Part shown: positions 16,784 to 24,516 of the stretch, piece by piece | Numbering within the stretch: the first letter of the stretch is position 1 | Layout: each line of letters begins with the position of its first letter | Source of the DNA: Taklimakanibacter albus | GTDB taxonomy: Bacteria > Pseudomonadota > Alphaproteobacteria > Rhizobiales > Aestuariivirgaceae | DNA: 64,000 nucleotides | Direction: 5' to 3' | Assembly: GCF_016595235.1 (NCBI RefSeq) | Contig: NZ_JAENHL010000004.1 | Span: 524,343-588,342 of the forward strand | Notes under the pieces: model-generated | Told to the model about the DNA's origin: nothing | The model's database searches: none | Seen by the model: the letters and a program-made list of their open reading frames with translations, nothing else | Position numbers and translations under genes: made by a program

Positions 16784-17437
16784 TTATTTGCAATAGGCCT
16801 TGCCGCTGCGCCGGCTGGCGAGATCGAGATGGAAGTGATCACCATGATAGCGGTCGGACCCCGGCCCCAGCACGGTCATGAACTCGCCGCAGGCATCCTG
16901 GCGGATCTGGCGCAGGAATTCCCGCTCATCGCCCTCGCCGCGCCAGCCCTGCTTGACGGTGATCTTGCGCCCATCGGCAAGTGTGAAGCTCGATATGTCG
17001 ATGGCATTGCCGAAGCCATGCTCGCTCATCTTTGCCCCGCGCTTGTTGTTGCGGGCCCGGCAGGAATAGGAAGCGGCGACCGTAATGCCCGTCACTTGTG
17101 AGCCGAAGGCCTGCTCCGCCGCTGGCTGGACGGTGCCGCTCATCCAGTCATGCAGCGGCTGGGTCACGCTGCAATTGAGCGTCGCCGGCTGGCTGAACTG
17201 GACACCGGCCACCGAATACATCTTCCACGGATTCGGCACCTGACAGCCATTGCCCTCATCGATCGGATCGAGCTTTTCCGCCTCGCCCAGGATGCGCGGA
17301 TCGGTCAGGCAATGGATGGGCGGCGCGATGAGGCCTTCGGTGGTGAACTGCTTGGAACCGTCGCCGCAGGCGGAGAGCATGGCGAGGATGGCCCCGCTGA
17401 TGGCGAGCCCCGCAAGCTTGTGGAAACGCATGACCAA
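16784..17437 (-). CDS. extensin-like lipoprotein
   Basis: The 217-residue protein begins with a lipoprotein signal peptide with a lipobox (AMLSAC, Cys24 as the likely lipidated residue). The mature part is the alphaproteobacterial extensin-like C-terminal domain: SYSCRARNN, the motif EHGFGNAIDISSF with likely metal-binding His and Asp, and YHGDHFHLDLA near the C-terminus. These motifs resemble LAS/D-Ala-D-Ala metallopeptidases, so a role in cell-wall maintenance is plausible but not shown for this protein. Start codons 17437 (ATG) and 17431 (ATG) are both possible. It stands alone, followed by a dispersed palindrome upstream. Confidence 0.9.
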   Translation of the reverse strand: MVMRFHKLAGLAISGAILAMLSACGDGSKQFTTEGLIAPPIHCLTDPRILGEAEKLDPIDEGNGCQVPNPWKMYSVAGVQFSQPATLNCSVTQPLHDWMSGTVQPAAEQAFGSQVTGITVAASYSCRARNNKRGAKMSEHGFGNAIDISSFTLADGRKITVKQGWRGEGDEREFLRQIRQDACGEFMTVLGPGSDRYHGDHFHLDLASRRSGKAYCK

Positions 17438-17498
17438 CTCCGGAACACAACCGACCCGTCCCGGACGTTAGAATTTTAAGATTAATGGAGGCTTATGA

Positions 17499-17566
17499 CG
17501 CATCAGCCCGAAAAGTGCGAAGCGGTTTTCGGGCAAGCTGATGCGCGTTAGATTCCACGCATCAGC
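17499..17566. repeat. dispersed palindrome with GAAAA-TTTTC core (copy A), with a third arm
   Basis: Outer arms CGCATCAGC (17499-17507) and GCTGATGCG (17537-17545) are complementary. They enclose CCGAAAA and TTTTCGG. A third arm, again CGCATCAGC (17558-17566), could pair with the middle arm instead, giving two mutually exclusive hairpins. Copies at 24394-24443 and 26052-26102 share the core layout but have different outer arms that still pair. It lies between two minus-strand genes. Confidence 0.75.
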
Positions 17567-17582
17567 TGACGCGCCAGGAACC

Positions 17583-18179
17583 CTACCCTTCCAGCGCCGT
17601 CATCAGCTGGAACAGGTCGCCTTTGCGCTTCGACAGGTAAGACGTGAAGATGCCGCGCTGCATATAGATCATCGAGAAGCCGAGCACCTTGGCATCGGCC
17701 ACCTTGTAGCTCTTGTTGCGCCAGACGAGCCGCCAGTTGACGGTATAGGTCTGGCCCGACATCAGGAAGATCCGGCTCGATACCGTCACATCCTTGCCGT
17801 CGGTGGTCGCCTCGCCCACTTCGTATTTGGCGATCGGATATTCGCGCGACTGATCGGCGAAATAGCGCGACATGAACACCGCCACGCCACGGAAATAACG
17901 CGGCCGCTGGGCCGCGCCGAGATTGGCCTTGTATTGGCCGAGCGAATAGAGCGCGATCTCCGGAACATCGGCATAACGCTGGATGACGTTCAGGAAGGCA
18001 TTGACGGTTCCCTGGCGATGCGCCTCGAGCAGGTCCTTGCCCACCTTTCGCATGAAGGCGACAGAGGGGTGATCCTTTTCGCCGGCTACGGCCGCACTGC
18101 CGCCGATCGCCGCGGTGGCGACCACGGCACCCGCCTTGATGAAGGCGCGCCGCGACAGGCTCTTCGGAAATGTCGTCAT
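17583..18179 (-). CDS. MlaC-family phospholipid-binding protein, Tat-exported (copy 1)
   Basis: The 198-residue protein has a Tat-like signal (LSRRAFIKAGAVVATAAIGG) and a mature domain of the MlaC/Ttg2D family. MlaC proteins shuttle phospholipids between the outer-membrane MlaA complex and the inner-membrane MlaFEDB complex. Family features are FLNVIQRYADVPEIALYSLG, the beta strands around YTVNWRLVWRN and the GDLFQLMTALEG end. It is the most divergent of three tandem copies. It is last in the series MlaA, MlaC copy 3, copy 2, copy 1, all on the minus strand, separated from its neighbour by 69 bases. Confidence 0.85.
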   Translation of the reverse strand: MTTFPKSLSRRAFIKAGAVVATAAIGGSAAVAGEKDHPSVAFMRKVGKDLLEAHRQGTVNAFLNVIQRYADVPEIALYSLGQYKANLGAAQRPRYFRGVAVFMSRYFADQSREYPIAKYEVGEATTDGKDVTVSSRIFLMSGQTYTVNWRLVWRNKSYKVADAKVLGFSMIYMQRGIFTSYLSKRKGDLFQLMTALEG

Positions 18180-18248
18180 GATTCGCCTTGATTAGCCTTC
18201 AAGCGCCAAGACCTAACGGAACCGGCGGCGGGTCGTCAACTGCAGCCC

Positions 18249-18860
18249 CTACCAGCTTTCAGCGCTCTTCAACTCGTCGAAGAGAGCGTTGAAATCGCCC
18301 TTCGAGCGCTTCAGCACGTCGGTGAAGCGCTTCTTGAGCTGCAGCGACAGCCATACGCCACGCACATTGATGTCGCCGATCTGGCCGGCCCCGAGGATAC
18401 GCCAGCGTACCTGGCTCGTCGAGCCGTTCTTGAACCGCACCAGAGAGTTGACGATCGTCGTGTTGCCCTGCTTCGCCGACGATTCGATCTCGATATTCGA
18501 GCCCTGGAACTCGTCGACATAATAGACGAAGAAGGCCGCCATATAGAATGAGACCAGCTTGACGAACTCGCCCGCCATGTTGGGCGGCAGGTCCTTGCGA
18601 TAGGGTCCGAGCGCCACGAGGCCGACCGAACGCACATTGGTGTGCTGGTTGATGAGGCCGGAGAAGCGCTGTCTGAGCGCGGCTTTGCCGCCGCCGCTAT
18701 TGGCGAGCTTGATGACGCTCGTGCCGACGCTGGTCACATATTTTTCCGCGGGGCTGGCGGCGAGTACCTCGCGGCCGGCGAGCGTGGTGGTGAGAAGCAG
18801 CGCCGAAAGCCCCATGAAGCCACGGCGGGTCAAGCGGTTGGGGAAACGTGTCGAGCTCAT
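18249..18860 (-). CDS. MlaC-family phospholipid-binding protein, Tat-exported (copy 2)
   Basis: The 203-residue product has a twin-arginine signal (LTRRGFMGLSALLLTTTLAG). The mature part shares with the next copy the blocks SPAEKYVTSVGTSVIKLANS, LGPYRKDLP, RWRILGAGQIGDINVRGVWL and the C-terminal DVLKRSKGDFNALFDELK. The pattern of a lipid-carrying MlaC fold is intact, so nothing suggests decay. The gap of 100 bases to copy 3 is large enough for its own promoter. Family assignment is from these blocks; lipid binding by this protein is inferred. Confidence 0.87.
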   Translation of the reverse strand: MSSTRFPNRLTRRGFMGLSALLLTTTLAGREVLAASPAEKYVTSVGTSVIKLANSGGGKAALRQRFSGLINQHTNVRSVGLVALGPYRKDLPPNMAGEFVKLVSFYMAAFFVYYVDEFQGSNIEIESSAKQGNTTIVNSLVRFKNGSTSQVRWRILGAGQIGDINVRGVWLSLQLKKRFTDVLKRSKGDFNALFDELKSAESW

Positions 18861-18960
18861 CCTTGTTCCATCAAATTGATGCCAGCCCTCTCAAGGCGGG
18901 AGTCCTGCCAGAGGTGACGGGGTTTGTGCAAGCTGAGACTTGGTGAAGATCCTGTGACGG

Positions 18961-19539
18961 CTACTTCCGCAAATAGTCGAGGAGCGCTGACATCTGGCCG
19001 TTATTCTTCTTCAGGACCGACACGAAATTGGTCTTCTGTGTCGAAGCCAGCCAGATGCCGTCGACATTGACATCGAAGATGCGGAAGCCGCCGCCGCGCT
19101 TGACGAGGCGCCAGGTCACCGGCATGGAGCCGCCGCCACCCATTTTGAGGACGCTCTTCACCAGCACGCTGTCGCCGGCGTCCTTGGTGCCCTTCACTTC
19201 GAGGCCTTGCCCGGCGAGCTTCTTGGCGTTCTGCTGGAACACCTTGGCAATGTAGGCCTCGACCAGGCTGTAATACTCAGCCTTGACGTCGTTGGTCAGG
19301 CTCTTGCGATAGGGCCCAAGCGAATAGATCGCGATCGCGGCGATATCGGCATTGGACCGGAGCAGCGAGCGGAACTGGCTGACCGAATTTGCCCGTGCCG
19401 CGGCGATCACGCCGTTGCCGACCGACGCGACATAGCTTTCCGCCGGCGAGGCGGCGAAAGCGAGCGACGGAGCTAATGCCGCCGACAGGCCCAGGGACAC
19501 GAAAAGGCGACGGCTAAGAGGCCGGACAATGTCAGTCAT
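18961..19539 (-). CDS. MlaC-family phospholipid-binding protein, Tat-exported (copy 3)
   Basis: The product has 192 residues with a twin-arginine signal (LSRRLFVSLGLSAALAPS) ending in AFA. The mature domain starts SPAESYVASVGNGVIAAARA and contains the MlaC features IYSLGPYRKSL, VTWRLVKRGGGFRIFDV and the C-terminal VLKKNNGQMSALLDYLRK. It sits 12 bases downstream of the mlaA-like gene and is probably co-transcribed with it, which makes it the copy most likely to partner MlaA. Of the three copies this one and copy 2 are the closest to each other. Confidence 0.9.
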   Translation of the reverse strand: MTDIVRPLSRRLFVSLGLSAALAPSLAFAASPAESYVASVGNGVIAAARANSVSQFRSLLRSNADIAAIAIYSLGPYRKSLTNDVKAEYYSLVEAYIAKVFQQNAKKLAGQGLEVKGTKDAGDSVLVKSVLKMGGGGSMPVTWRLVKRGGGFRIFDVNVDGIWLASTQKTNFVSVLKKNNGQMSALLDYLRK

Positions 19540-19551
19540 CGTGGAGAGTCC

Positions 19552-20568
19552 TCAATAGGGGTTGAGGGTTTGCGGGACCGTTGTTGGCGGCAAGCTGGAC
19601 ACGCCGGAGGCGGTGTCATACCCGGCTGTCTCATTGTTGATCTCGCTTTGCCGCTTCTGTGCATAGAGGTCGCGCACGGTGGCGTACAAATCGGGCGAAT
19701 TTTTGCGCAAGTTGTCGTAATCGTCGAGCAACGCCTCGCGGCCTGAGATGATTTCCGTGCCGATCGGGATGGAACGCTCCCACAGGGGCGCGTCATAGAG
19801 CACCCAGGTCATCGGGTTGACCGCCGTATCGACGACCACGCCGCCGATGTCGCGCGGGTTGGACGGGCCGATGACCGGCAGTACGATATAAGGACCAGGC
19901 CCCATGCCCCAGGTTCCGAGCGTCTGGCCGAAATCCTCGCGATGCAAAGGTTCGCCAAGGCCCGTGGCGTGATCGAAGATGCCACCCAGCCCCAGCGTGC
20001 TGTTCACCATGAAGCGCTTCATGGTGTTCGCTGCAGCTTCCGGATTGCCTTGCAGAATGTCATTGGCGAGCGTGATCGGGCTCGCGAGATTGGTCAGCAC
20101 GTTCGACACGCCGCGACGTACCGGCGGTGGAATCACGGCGCGGTAGATGCGGGCCGACGGCTCGAGGACCAGCCGGTCGACGACTTGGTTGAAGCCGAAA
20201 ACAACGCGGTTGACGCCTTCCAGGGGATCGGGCTGCTCGGCCACGAGATCGCCCGGCACCTGGCTGTCATCCGTCGTCTCATTGAGATCGCCGGGAACCT
20301 GCACGCCATCGACCACATCCACCCCCGGCACGGCGGCGGCGGGCTCGATGATCACGCGCTCTTCCGGCTTGGGCTTATAGGCGTGGGGTTTTTTCTTGCG
20401 TTCGTCGGCTGGCTTGACCGTAAGCGGGGTGCCTTTGAAGCCGGATTTGTCGGACTGGCGCTCGGCCGAAGCCGGTCCTGCCGTCAGAGCAAAAAGCGCG
20501 ACCATGCCGACGCATGCCATCATGCGTCGCATATGAACGCTCTTTACTCCGCTATTCGCCCGGCTCAT
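19552..20568 (-). CDS. mlaA: MlaA (VacJ) family outer-membrane phospholipid-removal protein
   Basis: I use the ATG at 20568 because AGGGGAG lies five bases upstream. The 338-residue protein has a signal peptide (near MMACVGMVALFALTAGPASA). I see no clear lipobox cysteine, although VacJ proteins are usually lipoproteins. A charged low-complexity region is followed by the MlaA core: DPLEGVNRVVFGFNQVVDR, NVLTNLASPITLANDILQG, LGLGGIFDHATGLGEP and GPGPYIVLPVIGPSNPRD. MlaA removes misplaced phospholipids from the outer leaflet and hands them to MlaC. It heads the four-gene Mla series; the inner-membrane mlaFED genes are not in this window. Confidence 0.92.
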   Translation of the reverse strand: MSRANSGVKSVHMRRMMACVGMVALFALTAGPASAERQSDKSGFKGTPLTVKPADERKKKPHAYKPKPEERVIIEPAAAVPGVDVVDGVQVPGDLNETTDDSQVPGDLVAEQPDPLEGVNRVVFGFNQVVDRLVLEPSARIYRAVIPPPVRRGVSNVLTNLASPITLANDILQGNPEAAANTMKRFMVNSTLGLGGIFDHATGLGEPLHREDFGQTLGTWGMGPGPYIVLPVIGPSNPRDIGGVVVDTAVNPMTWVLYDAPLWERSIPIGTEIISGREALLDDYDNLRKNSPDLYATVRDLYAQKRQSEINNETAGYDTASGVSSLPPTTVPQTLNPY

Positions 20569-20699
20569 CTGGACTCCCCTGCTCTGCATACTTTAGCGCA
20601 TTTTTTCCAAAGTACGACCAGAAAATAGGTGACTGTTCATTGCAGCATAGGTCCGACTAAGGCCTTTTTTAGGTTAATGCCAGCCTAACGTTGATTTTG

Positions 20700-20719
20700 A
20701 CATAAAGATATGTTTATGT
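20700..20719. promoter_or_regulatory. 20-bp palindromic operator overlapping the SahR-like start codon
   Basis: ACATAAAGATATGTTTATGT matches its own reverse complement at 18 of 20 positions. It overlaps the GTG start of the ArsR-methyltransferase gene. ATAAAGATAT-type palindromes resemble the published SahR operators upstream of methionine-cycle genes in Proteobacteria, so autoregulation of this gene with metF is likely. Confidence 0.65.
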
Positions 20720-21743
20720 GAGCATGTCAATGGAACAGCCTATGGACGAACTTCTAGCCGGAATGCGGGCCATCGCCGAGACGACGCGGCTCAGGCTGCT
20801 TTTCGTCCTGTCGCATGGCGAATTCAATGTCAGCGAATTGACGCAGATTCTCGGCCAAAGCCAGCCACGCGTCAGCCGCCACCTCAAACTGATGGCGGAG
20901 GCGGGCCTTTTGTCCCGTTACAAGGAGGGCAGCTGGGTCCTGTTCCGCCTGAGCGAGCAGACCCGGGGCGCCGCCCTCGCCCGCGCCATCGTCGACCTCC
21001 TCCCCGGCTCTGATTCGGTGCTGGTCAGCGACATTGCCCGGCTCGAGGAGATCCGCCGTCAGCGCGCCGAGGCCGCCGCCCTCTATTTCGGCACCAATGC
21101 CGCGAATTGGGAGAAGCTGCGCTCACTTTATGTCAGCGAGGGTGATGTCGAGGCTGCCATGGTCGACTTGGCCGGGGCCGGTGATCTCGGCAATTACCTT
21201 GATCTCGGCACCGGGACCGGGCGCATCCTGTCGCTCTTCGCCGGCCGCGCCGCGCAAGCGATCGGCATCGACCAGAGCCGCGAGATGCTGGGCGTGGCGC
21301 GCGCCAATCTGGAGGCGGCGGGCTTGCGCCAGGCGCAGGTGCGCCAGGGCGACATCTACGCTTTGCCGCTGCCCAATGCCGCCGCCGATTTCATCACCAT
21401 CCATCAGGTGCTCCATTATCTCGACGACCCGGCCCGCGCTTTGACCGAGGCGGCGCGCGTGCTCAAGCCGGGCGGCCGCCTGCTGATCGTCGATTTCGCC
21501 CCGCATGAGCTTGAGCATCTGCGCGACCAGCACGCCCATCGCCGCCTCGGCATCGCGCCCGACGCCATCGCTTCCTGGCTGAAGCGCGCCGATCTCCGTC
21601 TCGTCCGCGAAAGAACCTTGCCACCGCCCCGGACCAATGGCTCCGGGCTCACCGTTTCGCTGTGGCTGGCCGAGCGCCCGGCCGCGATTGTTGCACAAAA
21701 AGAACAGGCCGCGAGGAATCGCGTAGAAGGAAATTTGGCGTGA
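20718..21743 (+). CDS. ArsR-family regulator fused to SAM-dependent methyltransferase domain (SahR-like)
   Basis: The 341-residue product has an N-terminal ArsR winged helix (residues 10-90, VSELTQILGQSQPRVSRHLK) and a C-terminal class I methyltransferase fold with motif I LDLGTGTGRILSLFAG near 160 and a later VLKPGGRLLIVDFAPHE. Proteins of this layout next to metF correspond to SahR-type regulators that sense S-adenosylhomocysteine and control the methionine cycle. The GTG at 20718 lies inside the palindromic operator; ATGs at 20724 and 20730 are alternatives. It overlaps metF by one base. Whether the methyltransferase fold is catalytic or only a ligand sensor is not clear from sequence. Confidence 0.87.
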   Translation: MSMSMEQPMDELLAGMRAIAETTRLRLLFVLSHGEFNVSELTQILGQSQPRVSRHLKLMAEAGLLSRYKEGSWVLFRLSEQTRGAALARAIVDLLPGSDSVLVSDIARLEEIRRQRAEAAALYFGTNAANWEKLRSLYVSEGDVEAAMVDLAGAGDLGNYLDLGTGTGRILSLFAGRAAQAIGIDQSREMLGVARANLEAAGLRQAQVRQGDIYALPLPNAAADFITIHQVLHYLDDPARALTEAARVLKPGGRLLIVDFAPHELEHLRDQHAHRRLGIAPDAIASWLKRADLRLVRERTLPPPRTNGSGLTVSLWLAERPAAIVAQKEQAARNRVEGNLA

Positions 21744-22609
21744 TGAGTAAGCCCGAACTCAAAGTATCATTCGAATTCTTCCCTCCCAAGCAAGAGGCCT
21801 CGGATAATTTCTGGAAGGTCATCACCAAGCTCGAGGAGATGAAGCCGCATTTCGTCTCGGTGACCTATGGCGCCGGCGGCACGACGCAGGAGCGCACGCT
21901 CGGCACCGTGAACGCGATCCGCGAGCGCACCTCGCTCATTCCCGCCGCTCATCTCACTTGCGTCGGCGCCCCGCGTGAAGACGTCGATAAGGTCGTGCGC
22001 GGCTATTGGGAGGCCGGCATCCGCCATATCGTGGCGCTGCGCGGCGATCCGCCGGGCGGTGTCGGCGGCCGTTTCGTGCCGCATCCGGAAGGCTATCGCA
22101 ACGCCGCCGATCTGGTGCGCGGCATCCGCGAGATCGCGCCCTTCGAGATCTCGGTCTCGGCCTATCCGGAAAAACATCCCGAAGCCGTGTCGATCGAGGA
22201 AGATCTGGCCTTCCTCGCCGACAAGGCCGAGCACGGCGCCACCCGGGCGCTGTCGCAGTTCTTCTTCAACAATGCCGCCTTCCTGCGTTTCCGCGACCGC
22301 GTCTTCGCGAGGGGCATCGATATCGAGCTGGTGCCCGGCATCCTGCCGATCACCAATTTCGCGCGGGTCAAGGAATTCGCCGCTAAATGCGGCGCCTTCC
22401 TGCCACCCGCCCTCGCCCAGCGTTTCCACGGCCTCGATCAGGATCCCGAGACGCGCAATCTGGTAGCCGCCATGGTGGCGGCCGAGCAGGTCGATTTCCT
22501 GCGCCGCGAAGGCGTCAACAGCTTCCATTTCTATACGCTGAACCGGGCCGATCTCGTTTATGCGATCTGCCGGGTCGTGGGTCTCGGTGAACAGGCAGAA
22601 GCCGCTTGA
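21743..22609 (+). CDS. metF: methylenetetrahydrofolate reductase
   Basis: The ATG at 21743 overlaps the TGA of the regulator and follows AGAAGGA. The 288-residue length matches bacterial MetF. Conserved features are SFEFFPPKQ at the N-terminus, VSVTYGAGGTTQERTL near 36 and the FAD-binding barrel segments HIVALRGDPPGG and ALSQFFFNNAAFLRFRD. The enzyme reduces 5,10-methylene-THF to 5-methyl-THF in the cytoplasm, feeding methionine synthesis. Co-transcription with the SahR-like gene gives control by S-adenosylhomocysteine level, if the operator assignment is right. Confidence 0.96.
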   Translation: MSKPELKVSFEFFPPKQEASDNFWKVITKLEEMKPHFVSVTYGAGGTTQERTLGTVNAIRERTSLIPAAHLTCVGAPREDVDKVVRGYWEAGIRHIVALRGDPPGGVGGRFVPHPEGYRNAADLVRGIREIAPFEISVSAYPEKHPEAVSIEEDLAFLADKAEHGATRALSQFFFNNAAFLRFRDRVFARGIDIELVPGILPITNFARVKEFAAKCGAFLPPALAQRFHGLDQDPETRNLVAAMVAAEQVDFLRREGVNSFHFYTLNRADLVYAICRVVGLGEQAEAA

Positions 22610-22622
22610 AGCGCGAAGAAGA

Positions 22623-23261
22623 TTAGTTCTTCCAATCCTCCATCTCGTTGCGTCCCCAGGCCCGGGCGATGGCGGGATTGGCGGTCACGCGATCATACAT
22701 GGCGCGCACATTGGGGTGCTTCTTGAAGAAGCTGGGGACGTCGAGATTCCAGGTGGCGAGCATCGCCGCATAGACATCCGCCACGCACATCTTGTCGCCG
22801 AGGATAAAAGGCTTGTCGCCGAGCGCCGCGGCATAGACGTCCCATTCCTGCGCCATGCGGGCGAGTGCCGCCGCCTTGACGCATTTGCCGCCATTCTGGT
22901 CGGACGTATAGCGGTCGGGATAATAGGCGCGCAGATCCGTCATATAAATATTGGTGGCGAGAAAGACGAGCCAGCGCAGATAGGCCGGGCGCTCGGCCGC
23001 ATCGGGCGCCGGCGCCAGGTTGGCCTTGGGATACTTGTCAGCGAGGTAGAGCGAGATCGCCGCCGATTCGGTCATGACTGTGCCGTTGGGGAGGGTCAGC
23101 GCCGGCACCTGCCCCAAGGGATTGACGCGCGCCAGCTTTTCCGGGACACGGCCATCCTGCGACCGCTCGATGATCTCGACCTCGTAAGGCGCTTCCGCCG
23201 CCTCGAGGACCGCCTCGACCACTACCGAACCCGAACCCGGGCGCCCATAAAGCCTGTACAT
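22623..23261 (-). CDS. glutathione S-transferase family protein
   Basis: The 212-residue product has the N-terminal thioredoxin-like GST domain (MYRLYGRPGSGSVVVEAVLE, with the GSH-binding segment VPALTLPNGTVMTESAAIS) and an all-helical C-terminal domain (FILGDKMCVADVYAAMLA). The SNAIL/TRAIL-like element is TESAAI. It conjugates or otherwise uses glutathione in the cytoplasm; the substrate cannot be predicted. It converges with metF (13 bases) and is divergent from the broken acyltransferase gene. Confidence 0.92.
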   Translation of the reverse strand: MYRLYGRPGSGSVVVEAVLEAAEAPYEVEIIERSQDGRVPEKLARVNPLGQVPALTLPNGTVMTESAAISLYLADKYPKANLAPAPDAAERPAYLRWLVFLATNIYMTDLRAYYPDRYTSDQNGGKCVKAAALARMAQEWDVYAAALGDKPFILGDKMCVADVYAAMLATWNLDVPSFFKKHPNVRAMYDRVTANPAIARAWGRNEMEDWKN

Positions 23262-23374
23262 GCGAACTCCCCTGTTTTGTTGTCGCGGAGCTAGTTTTCC
23301 ACCCTCCCGCTGGAAAAGTCACTTGCTTGTGATGCATGGGCGTTTGAAATTGGCGCGGGGGACCTGGCGGACCA

Positions 23375-24298
23375 ATGAGCAAACGCAGCAGCACGGAAAA
23401 GAACCGGCCCGACGGCGACCGGCCGGTCAGATTCACCTATTCGACCGCCGACCAGCCCCTTCTCCAGCGCACCGTCATCCAGGCGATCGAGAAGATCGGC
23501 GGCCAGGCCAAGCTCAAGAAGCTCTATGACCGCCGCAATGAGCGCGAGCCCGGCGAGAGCTTCTTCGGCACCGCCCTCAGGCTCTTGAAGATCAATATCG
23601 AGATCGATCGCGCCGCCCTCGATCTCTGCCCCAAGGAAGGCCCTGTCGTCTTCATCGCCAACCACCCCTATGGCGTCCTCGACGGCATCAGCCTCGCCTG
23701 GGCCGCGATGCTGGTCCGGCCCGACACCAAGGTGCTGGCCAATTCGGTGCTCTGCCACATCCCGGAAGCGCGCGACAATCTTCTGCCCGTCGACTTCGCC
23801 GGCACCCGCATGGCGCGCGAGACCAATGTGCGCTCGCGGCTGACCGCGATGTCCTAGCTGCGGTCCGGCCATTCCATCGGCATATTTCCGGGCGGCGGGG
23901 TTTCGACCAGCGAGCGTCCGCATAAGGGGCCGGCGATCGAGCTCCCCTGGGCGCCGTTCACCGCCAAGCTGATCCGCGCCTCCGGCGCCACCATCATTCC
24001 GATTTTCTTCGTCGGCCAGAACAGCCGGCTGTTCCATCTGGCGAGCCATGTCAGCGACACGCTGAGAGCCTCGCTGGTCTTCCGCGAGACGGCGCGCCGC
24101 ATCGGCACGAGCCTCATTCTCAGGGTCGGTGCTCCCATCACCTGTAACGAGCTCGCTCATATCGAGGATCGCGTCCAATTGGTGAAGGACCTGCGCCGGC
24201 GCACTTTCGCGCTGGCCAAACCCGGCGACATCAAGGGCGCCAAGCCCGATCATCATCTGCGCGATTTCACGCGTTGGGTGCCGAAGGACGAGGACTGA
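23375..24298 (+). pseudogene. lysophospholipid acyltransferase gene interrupted by an in-frame TAG
   Basis: Two parts of one acyltransferase lie in the same reading frame, separated only by TAG at 23855-23857 (codon 161). The first part carries the acyltransferase motif NHPYGVLDG near residue 93. The second carries IGIFPGGGVST right after the stop, then a conserved tail up to TGA at 24296-24298. Total length is 307 codons, normal for PlsC/LPLAT proteins of the hemolysin-like group. No base is inserted or lost, so a single substitution (for instance TGG or CAG to TAG) explains it. Translated as is, the protein loses half of its active site. It could also be a sequencing error or a very recent mutation, since the downstream half shows no other damage. 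Confidence 0.85.
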
Positions 24299-24393
24299 CT
24301 GGGCGCCTTCGCCGCCGCGCGATCATCCGGTCTGCATCATTTTTGAGAAACTGGCTCTTCTCAACAAGTCCGAGTGCACCTATGCACGGCCCT

Positions 24394-24443
24394 AGCGCGT
24401 GATCAGGAAAAGTGGACACCGGTTTTCCGTCCGATCACGCGCT
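24394..24443. repeat. dispersed palindrome with GTGGACACCGG core (copy B)
   Basis: Arms AGCGCGTGATC (24394-24404) and GATCACGCGCT (24433-24443) pair perfectly over 11 bp. They enclose GGAAAA-GTGGACACCGG-TTTTCC. It belongs to the same family as the copies at 17499 and 26052 and lies between the broken acyltransferase gene and yggS. Palindromes with this core are frequent between genes in Hyphomicrobiales; I give no formal family name. Confidence 0.8.
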
Positions 24444-24457
24444 AAATATAAGATTCC

Positions 24458-24502
24458 GATCACGATCACTTTAGGTCGGAACGACCTAAAGTGATCGTGA
24501 TC
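24458..24502. repeat. 45-base perfect hairpin just upstream of yggS
   Basis: Two 21-base arms (24458-24478 and 24482-24502) are perfectly complementary around a GAA loop; the arms contain GATCACGATCACTTTAGG. The right arm ends four bases before AGGAG-type sequence and 14 bases before the yggS ATG. A run of T does not follow, so it is not a classical terminator. In RNA it would sit next to the ribosome site and could affect translation or mRNA stability. Confidence 0.8.
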
Positions 24503-24516
24503 TAGGAGAACAGCCC

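Noticed and set aside
17545-17572. GCGTTAG at 17545 and CTGACGC at 17566, resembling the SARP heptamers.
   Set aside because: They face opposite directions, are not in 11-bp phase and belong to the arms of dispersed palindrome A.
23291-24256. 321-codon minus-strand frame covering the broken acyltransferase gene; longer than either half of that gene.
   Set aside because: The + strand carries the acyltransferase motifs on both sides of the TAG, and the antisense translation has none. Length alone is misleading here.
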